The notes under the pieces: generated by a model
What the model was told of the DNA's origin: nothing
Database searches by the model: none
Seen by the model: the letters and a program-made list of their open reading frames with translations, nothing else
Source of the DNA: Candidatus Schekmanbacteria bacterium
Lineage (GTDB): Bacteria > Schekmanbacteria > GWA2-38-11 > J061
Reading direction: 5' to 3'
Assembly (NCBI GenBank): GCA_003695725.1
Contig: RFHX01000097.1
Span: forward strand, 1-11,559
DNA length: 11,559 nucleotides
Position numbers and translations under genes: made by a program
Shown here: positions 6,429 through 11,559 of the stretch, piece by piece
Position numbering within the stretch: the stretch's first letter is position 1
Layout: each line of letters starts with the position of its first letter

Positions 6429-8213
6429 ATGGATAATCTAAAAGGACTTAAAAGGACTCATTCATGCGGAGAGCTTCGTGCCAAAGATGAAGGTGCGCAA
6501 GTCGTTTTGATGGGGTGGGTGCAAAGAAGAAGAGACCATGGAGGTGTAATATTTATCGACTTAAGAGATAGAGAAGGCATCACACAAATAGTATTCGATG
6601 AAGAATTGAGTGGTGAGGCACACAAGAAAGCGGAAAAGCTTCGCTCTGAATATGTAATGGCTGTCAATGGGAAGGTAAGACTTCGTCCCGGTGATACTGC
6701 AAATCCCAATATGCCCACAGGAGAAATTGAGGTTGTAGCCAATGAATTAAGGATTTTAAACACTGCGCAGACGCCTCCCTTTCAGATAGAAGATGATATA
6801 AATGTGGCTGAAGATGTTAGACTTCGATATCGTTATCTCGATTTGAGACGGCCTTCTTTGCAAAGAAATATAATTCTTCGCTATAATGTGACCAAAGCAG
6901 TGAGGCGTTATTTTGACAATGAGGGTTTTATCGATGTTGAAACACCCTTTCTTACGAAAAGTACGCCTGAAGGCGCGAGAGACTATCTTGTGCCAAGCCG
7001 TGTTAACAGAGGAAAATTTTTTGCCCTCCCGCAGTCTCCTCAGCTTTTCAAACAGATATTGATGATCGCAGGTTTTGATAAATATTATCAAATAGTGAAA
7101 TGTTTCAGAGACGAAGACCTTCGGGCAGACAGGCAGCCGGAGTTTACTCAGATTGATGTTGAGATGTCCTTTGTAGAAAGAGAGGATATATATAGAGTGA
7201 TGGAAGGGTTGATGAAAACGGTTTTTTCAGAGGCGGCAGGGATAGAGATAGATACACCCTTTCCTCGTATTTCATATGAAGAAGCAATGAAGAATTACGG
7301 CAACGACAAGCCGGATACAAGATTCGAAATGAAGCTTGTTGATTTGACTGAAACATTTAAACAATCGCAGTTTAAAGTGTTTTCTTCTGTTGTTGAGAAT
7401 AATGGTTTGATATCAGGAATAAATGCCAAAGGATTTGCAGGAATGACGAGAAAGGAGCTCGATGACCTGACGGAATTTGTAAAGGGTGAGGGCGCAAAGG
7501 GGCTTGTATGGATAAAGGTCCTTGAAAATGAGCTTCAGTCTCCTGTTGTAAAGTTTTTTAGCCAAGAAGAAATAGAAGATATGAAAAATCGCCTCGGTGC
7601 TGAAGCAGGTGACCTTCTTTTCATAATCGCCGATGAGAGCGAAACAACATATAGGGCTCTTTCTGAACTCAGATTGAAGATAGGAAAGGAAAAGGGGCTT
7701 ATAGATGAAAAAAGATACGATTTTCTATGGATTACAGACTTCCCTCTGTTAGAGTATGATAGCGAAGAAAAGAGGTATGTAGCGATGCATCATCCTTTTA
7801 CTTCTCCTGTCGACGAAGATATTTCTCTTCTTGATTCAAATCCTCAGGCAGTCAGAGCAAAGGCATATGATTTGGTATTGAACGGTTCGGAGATAGGAGG
7901 AGGCAGCATAAGAATTCATAGGAATGATATTCAGCAGAAGATGTTTGACCTTCTTGGCATAGGTAAAGAAGAAGCAGAAGCGAAATTTGGATTTCTCCTT
8001 GAAGCTTTGCAGTATGGTGCACCACCTCACGGAGGAATTGCATTTGGCTTGGATAGATTAGTGATGATACTTGCAGGCGCTGAATCGATAAGAGAGGTTA
8101 TTTCATTCCCAAAAACTCAAAAAGCAGTTTGCCAAATGACAGGTGCCCCATCTGAAGTAGATGAAAAGCAGCTTATCGAATTGGGGATAAAATTAAGAAG
8201 GAGTGTGAAATAA
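6429..8213 (+). CDS. aspS: Aspartyl-tRNA synthetase, bacterial type
   Basis: A 594-residue class II synthetase that charges tRNA with aspartate in the cytoplasm. Domains in order: N-terminal OB-fold anticodon-binding domain (about 1-110, with WVQRRRDHGGVIFIDLRDREG), motif 1 around 150-190, motif 2 with FRDEDLRADRQPEFTQ (226-241), the bacterial GAD insertion (about 290-420), and motif 3 with AFGLDRL (538-544) followed by the family ending SFPKTQKA. Length is typical of bacterial AspRS. H37 in RRRDHGG, rather than the Leu of E. coli (RRRDLGS), is the residue reported in non-discriminating enzymes such as that of Pseudomonas aeruginosa. The enzyme may therefore also make Asp-tRNA(Asn) for GatCAB. 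The start is the first ATG, after a modest GAGTGAG. It is the first gene of a run with the parvulin gene. Confidence 0.97.
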   Translation: MDNLKGLKRTHSCGELRAKDEGAQVVLMGWVQRRRDHGGVIFIDLRDREGITQIVFDEELSGEAHKKAEKLRSEYVMAVNGKVRLRPGDTANPNMPTGEIEVVANELRILNTAQTPPFQIEDDINVAEDVRLRYRYLDLRRPSLQRNIILRYNVTKAVRRYFDNEGFIDVETPFLTKSTPEGARDYLVPSRVNRGKFFALPQSPQLFKQILMIAGFDKYYQIVKCFRDEDLRADRQPEFTQIDVEMSFVEREDIYRVMEGLMKTVFSEAAGIEIDTPFPRISYEEAMKNYGNDKPDTRFEMKLVDLTETFKQSQFKVFSSVVENNGLISGINAKGFAGMTRKELDDLTEFVKGEGAKGLVWIKVLENELQSPVVKFFSQEEIEDMKNRLGAEAGDLLFIIADESETTYRALSELRLKIGKEKGLIDEKRYDFLWITDFPLLEYDSEEKRYVAMHHPFTSPVDEDISLLDSNPQAVRAKAYDLVLNGSEIGGGSIRIHRNDIQQKMFDLLGIGKEEAEAKFGFLLEALQYGAPPHGGIAFGLDRLVMILAGAESIREVISFPKTQKAVCQMTGAPSEVDEKQLIELGIKLRRSVK

Positions 8214-10079
8214 ATGTTTGATTATTTCAGAAAAAATACAAAGAAGTTTCAGCCTATTTTATGGATAATTATTATTGCTTTCATAGCTTTCTACGGAGTT
8301 ATGAGCAATAATAACAGGGAAGGCCTTCCCGTGGCAAAAGTAAATGGTGTGAATATCTCTTATAGAGAATATAGAAATGAGTTGGCGCAGACAGAGGATC
8401 AAATACGGTCGATTCTAAAAGAAAATGCTGATGAATATCTTAAAAGAATAAATCTTAAAGAGATGGTTTTGAATAGGTTGATAGAAAGAGAGCTTTTGAG
8501 ACAGGCGGCACAAGAGATGAATGTAAAACCGAGCGATTACGACTTGTTAGAGAAGCTGAAAAGTTATGATGTCTTCAAAGATAAAAGTGGAAAACTTGAT
8601 AAAAGGCAAATGATTTCTATTTTGCGAAGGAACAGAATAGACCCTAAAGATTTTATAGAAAGCCAGCGGCAGGAAGTTTCAATTGATATGGCGAGAAGGA
8701 TGCTTGAAGATTGTGCAGATGTGACAGAGGAGGAGATGTGGGAAAGGTTTGTAGAAGAAAACGAGAAAGTTGAAGCAGAATATGCTTTCTTTCCACTCGA
8801 ATATTTTTTTGAAGATGTAAAAGTCACTGATGAAAAACTTAAGGAATATTTTTCAAAAAATCAGGATCAATACAATGTTGAAGATTCTGCTGAAGTTGAA
8901 TATGCCCTTGTAAATATCCGTGATTTTTTGAATAAAGTGAAAATTTCAGATGATGATGTCAAAAAATATTATGATGAAAATCAGGAGAAGTTCAAGGTGG
9001 ATGAGGAGCAAGTAAAGGCAAGACATATTCTTTTTAGAATCAAGCCCGGTCAGAGCAGTGATGAAATAGAAATTATAAAAAAGAAGGCGGAGAAAGTCTT
9101 GAAAGAAGCTAAGAGTGGAAAGGATTTTGTTGCACTTGCGCAGATGTATTCAGATGAACCGCTATCAACAACAAGGGGAGGAGATCTTGGTTTTTTTGGA
9201 AGAGGAGAAATGGATCCTGCATTTGAAAAAGCCGCATTTGCATTAAAAGAGGGAGAGATTAGCGGTCTCGTTAGGTCCTCTTACGGTTTTCATATTATAA
9301 AGGTTGAGAAAAAACTTGCTCCTGGAGAAGTTAAACCCTTTGAATATGTAAAGGATGAAATTAAGATTCGTCTCCAAAAGGAAAAAGCAAAGGAGCAGGC
9401 ACTTGTACGGGCTAATGAAATAAAGAAGAACTTTGACAGCGATTCTGCAAAAATAGAAAAAATTAAAAAGAAAATTTTCAGAAATGAAATGATCGATGGA
9501 GTCATAAATGCCGGCAAATTTTTTAATACTGCATATTCCCTTGAAGAAGGAAAAATAAGTGACCCTGTCAATGTAGGGCAAAAGATTGCAGTTATAAAAA
9601 CATTAAAAAAAGCAGCTGCACATAAAGGCACATTTGAAGAAGTAAGGGATGAAGTGGAGAGAGACTACAAAAAGGAAAATGCATTTGGAATTGCAGAAAA
9701 GAAGGTTTCATCAATTGCTAAAGAAATAAATAAAGGGAAATCGTTGAAATCTCTTATCAAAGACAAAAGGATTGTTGTAAAATCAACGGGCAATATTCTA
9801 AGGAGAGAGGTGCCTTCAGATATTAAAGACAGAGAGAAATTTACAGCTCTCATTTTTTCCCTTAAAAAGGAAAAACCTGCAGGTTTTGTAATATCACAAA
9901 ATGGAGCATATGTTGCATATCTTAAAAACAAATCTCAATTAAGTAGAGAAGAATTTGAATCCAAGAAGCAGACAATCTATTCAAAAATTATTGATGAAAG
10001 AAAGAATATTGTCTTCTCGGAAGTTATTGCAAGTTTGAGAAAGAATGGAGATATTGAAATCTCCGAAAGCATTCTTTAA
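8214..10079 (+). CDS. Membrane-anchored SurA/PpiD-like peptidyl-prolyl isomerase
   Basis: A 621-residue envelope chaperone of the PpiD/SurA type. A short basic cytoplasmic tail (1-12) is followed by one membrane segment (about 13-31, FQPILWIIIIAFIAFYGVM), which would place the rest in the periplasm. Residues about 36-215 are the SurA-N-like helical chaperone region (VAKVNGVNISYREYRNEL is the usual opening). Residues about 264-366 form one parvulin rotamase domain: VKARHILFRI, DFVALAQMYSDEP, GGDLGFFGRGEM, FEKAAFAL and SSYGFHIIKV are its hallmarks. The C-terminal 250 residues are lysine-rich and resemble a degenerate second parvulin region (SLEEGKISDPV near 442-452). The ATG follows the aspS stop codon with no gap. 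AAGGAG at 8198-8203, inside the end of aspS, is the ribosome binding site, so translational coupling is likely. PpiD is the nearest family by topology. Confidence 0.9.
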   Translation: MFDYFRKNTKKFQPILWIIIIAFIAFYGVMSNNNREGLPVAKVNGVNISYREYRNELAQTEDQIRSILKENADEYLKRINLKEMVLNRLIERELLRQAAQEMNVKPSDYDLLEKLKSYDVFKDKSGKLDKRQMISILRRNRIDPKDFIESQRQEVSIDMARRMLEDCADVTEEEMWERFVEENEKVEAEYAFFPLEYFFEDVKVTDEKLKEYFSKNQDQYNVEDSAEVEYALVNIRDFLNKVKISDDDVKKYYDENQEKFKVDEEQVKARHILFRIKPGQSSDEIEIIKKKAEKVLKEAKSGKDFVALAQMYSDEPLSTTRGGDLGFFGRGEMDPAFEKAAFALKEGEISGLVRSSYGFHIIKVEKKLAPGEVKPFEYVKDEIKIRLQKEKAKEQALVRANEIKKNFDSDSAKIEKIKKKIFRNEMIDGVINAGKFFNTAYSLEEGKISDPVNVGQKIAVIKTLKKAAAHKGTFEEVRDEVERDYKKENAFGIAEKKVSSIAKEINKGKSLKSLIKDKRIVVKSTGNILRREVPSDIKDREKFTALIFSLKKEKPAGFVISQNGAYVAYLKNKSQLSREEFESKKQTIYSKIIDERKNIVFSEVIASLRKNGDIEISESIL

Positions 10080-10106
10080 TCTTTTTTAACTCTGAAACAA
10101 AAGTGA

Positions 10107-10979
10107 ATGAATTTTAATAGGATTTTTTTTACATTTTCAATTTGCTTTTTTTATATAGTTTTTGTTAATAATGAATTATATTCGGCAAATATGAAAGGGG
10201 TGCTTTTGAGCTTTAAAGGAAATGTAACGATTTTTTCAAGCAATGGCACCACGCAGAAAGAACCAAAAATTCGCCATAGGTTTTATGAGGGTGACTTTTT
10301 AAAAACCGGCGCAAATTCAACTGCTAAACTTCTATTGGATGATGGTATTACGATAGTGGTAGCACCAAATTCAGAGTTTACATTTAAGAAAGACGGTGAA
10401 GTAAAAATTCTAAATGGAAATTTTCTTCGTTTAATCAAAGGGAAAGTTAGAATTTTTCTGAGAAGAATAGGAAAGGAAGAGAAGGAATTCAAGGTATTGA
10501 CTCCCAATGCCCTTTGCGCTGTCAGGGGTACCGATTTTATAGTTTTGATCTCGAATACAAGAAGGACTGATGTATATGTCAATAGGGGTATTGTTGAAGT
10601 GAAGGGGATTTCAGAGGGGAGGAAAAAATATTCTGTAATGCTTGAAGCAGGAAAGATGACAACAGTTTATGATGAAGGAATCGTTGCTCCTCCGTCTGTG
10701 CCAAATGAGCGGGAGTTTAGAAGGTTTTTTGAAGATGTAGATATCAGTCGTCCTGATAGCATTGGCGAAGATTTGGAAACAAAAGAAATTTCTTGGAATA
10801 AATGGGAAGAAATCCTTTCAAAGAAGGATTTGTCTGACGGTCTCGATGAAGAACTTTTTCTCTATGGTCCATCAAAGAAGATGCTGCTTCCCGGGTTGAT
10901 TGAGATGCTTAGTTTGAAGAAGAAGAGTCAGAGAAAGCAAAAAGCACCATTGCCGCCGCCACATCCTGATTTGAGATGA
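10107..10979 (+). CDS. Secreted FecR-domain protein
   Basis: A 290-residue exported protein. The N-terminus (RIFFTFSICFFYIVFV, cleavage expected after YSA at 27) is a signal peptide. Residues about 30-165 are a FecR domain: EGDFLKTGANSTAKLLLDDG, the VAPNSEF turn, GKVRIFL and the diagnostic TPNALCAVRGTDF at 132-144. The remaining 120 residues are charged and end in a proline-rich tail (PLPPPHP). Classical FecR is an anti-sigma sensor with a cytoplasmic N-terminus, but this protein has no such segment and no sigma factor lies beside it. It belongs rather to the free-standing secreted FecR proteins, whose role is unclear and may be in surface structure or peptidoglycan or polysaccharide binding. 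The ribosome binding site is poor. It lies 27 bases after the parvulin gene and 42 before the next gene. Confidence 0.85.
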   Translation: MNFNRIFFTFSICFFYIVFVNNELYSANMKGVLLSFKGNVTIFSSNGTTQKEPKIRHRFYEGDFLKTGANSTAKLLLDDGITIVVAPNSEFTFKKDGEVKILNGNFLRLIKGKVRIFLRRIGKEEKEFKVLTPNALCAVRGTDFIVLISNTRRTDVYVNRGIVEVKGISEGRKKYSVMLEAGKMTTVYDEGIVAPPSVPNEREFRRFFEDVDISRPDSIGEDLETKEISWNKWEEILSKKDLSDGLDEELFLYGPSKKMLLPGLIEMLSLKKKSQRKQKAPLPPPHPDLR

Positions 10980-11021
10980 GCAATTTGTTCATTTTTCACA
11001 GCAGATGGTTTCAAAATAGGT

Positions 11022-11559
11022 ATGAAAGGGGAAGAATTTTCAAAGAAGAAAAGAATTATTCCATTCTTTTTGATAGCATTTTACTTTGCCTTGAATATGT
11101 CGGCAAATGAAAAGCCTGTGATATATAGAGTTTATCCTGAAATGATAAGCGGAGAATGTGTTTTAGAGATAATAGGCAGAGGATTTGGGAAAGAGAAGGG
11201 GGTTTTATTTTTAAATAATGATGAGATTGAGATATTGAGTTGGAAAGATAAGAAAATAAGGGCATTTGTCATTTCAGCTTATGAATTTCCTTTGCTCGAG
11301 GTAGAAACTAAAGGCGGTAGTAAAGTAAGTTATCGATTCGAAGATGTTTCTGAAGTTTGCAGTGGAAAGAATATGAAGGTGTTTTCTTTATACGATTTAA
11401 ATATCAACTATTCAAAAAAGTGGAGAAAATATAAGCATAATGAAAAGAAGAGGACAGCAATATTAGTGAGAAAAAACAGGAAAGCTATAATTTTTTTAGC
11501 AATTATGAAAAAACTGCCTTCTTCATCGACTCTCTTTGATATGGTCAATTACTTGAAGA
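11022..11559 (+). CDS. Secreted protein with IPT/TIG-like domain, cut by the window end
   Basis: An open frame from ATG 11022 to the right edge, 179 codons with no stop, so the gene continues outside the window. The N-terminus has a basic run (KKKR) and a hydrophobic core (IIPFFLIAFYFALNM) ending in SA, a plausible signal peptide. The next 60 residues read like an IPT/TIG immunoglobulin-like repeat: PVIYRVYPEMISGE, LEIIGRGFGKEKGVLF, then ILSWKDKKIRAFV, matching the family pattern of 'P-x-I-x-x-x-x-P ... G-x-G-F ... v-x-F ... I-x-s-W-s-d-x-x-I'. What follows (basic stretch NYSKKWRKYKHNEKKR) is not recognised. The ribosome binding site is weak. It is probably in one operon with the FecR-domain gene and, like it, exported. 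The full function cannot be judged from the fragment. Confidence 0.72.
   Translation, partial: MKGEEFSKKKRIIPFFLIAFYFALNMSANEKPVIYRVYPEMISGECVLEIIGRGFGKEKGVLFLNNDEIEILSWKDKKIRAFVISAYEFPLLEVETKGGSKVSYRFEDVSEVCSGKNMKVFSLYDLNINYSKKWRKYKHNEKKRTAILVRKNRKAIIFLAIMKKLPSSSTLFDMVNYLK

Noticed and set aside
10107-10979. The FecR-domain protein as a TonB-linked iron-siderophore sensor
   Set aside because: No sigma factor or TonB-dependent receptor is next to it, and it has a cleavable-type signal peptide rather than a cytoplasmic anti-sigma segment.

Overview
The window is AT-rich by eye and looks like chromosomal DNA of a Gram-negative, probably uncultivated bacterium with a respiratory periplasm. The evidence is a secreted diheme cytochrome c peroxidase, a lipoprotein with a lipobox, a membrane-anchored parvulin chaperone of the SurA/PpiD type, and a bacterial-type AspRS with a GAD domain. 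I cannot place it to phylum from sequence alone. There are eight complete protein genes and one gene cut by the right edge. I see no tRNA, rRNA, CRISPR array or insertion sequence.

Left block, + strand (1-3633): a UbiD-family prenyl-FMN decarboxylase; a divergent HemF-like protein (aerobic coproporphyrinogen oxidase fold) that has lost the Asp-Arg pair of the family and may carry an N-terminal export or anchor segment; and a well-conserved diheme cytochrome c peroxidase. The first two overlap or nearly touch. The third follows after 115 bases that contain a possible promoter.

Middle block, - strand (3727-6191): a phosphoglycerate mutase gene followed 29 bases later by a lipoprotein made almost only of seven TPR repeats. 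The phosphoglycerate mutase is the main result. It has all the metal ligands and the nucleophilic serine of cofactor-independent phosphoglycerate mutase (iPGM/GpmI), but its two halves are in reverse order. The part that is normally C-terminal comes first (residues about 1-312), and the part that is normally N-terminal follows (about 319-532). It reads as a natural circular permutation, in one open frame with its own promoter, ribosome binding site and stop. A few substrate-side residues also differ from canonical iPGM.

A 237-base divergent intergenic region (6192-6428) has two strong sigma70-type promoters, one for each direction. A perfect 11-base inverted repeat touches a core element of each, which suggests joint control of the permuted mutase and aspS.

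Right block, + strand (6429-11559): aspS, with a histidine typical of non-discriminating AspRS; a membrane-anchored parvulin starting at the base after the aspS stop; a secreted FecR-domain protein; and the start of a secreted protein with an IPT/TIG-like domain. Short gaps suggest one operon that joins tRNA charging to envelope protein folding and surface proteins.
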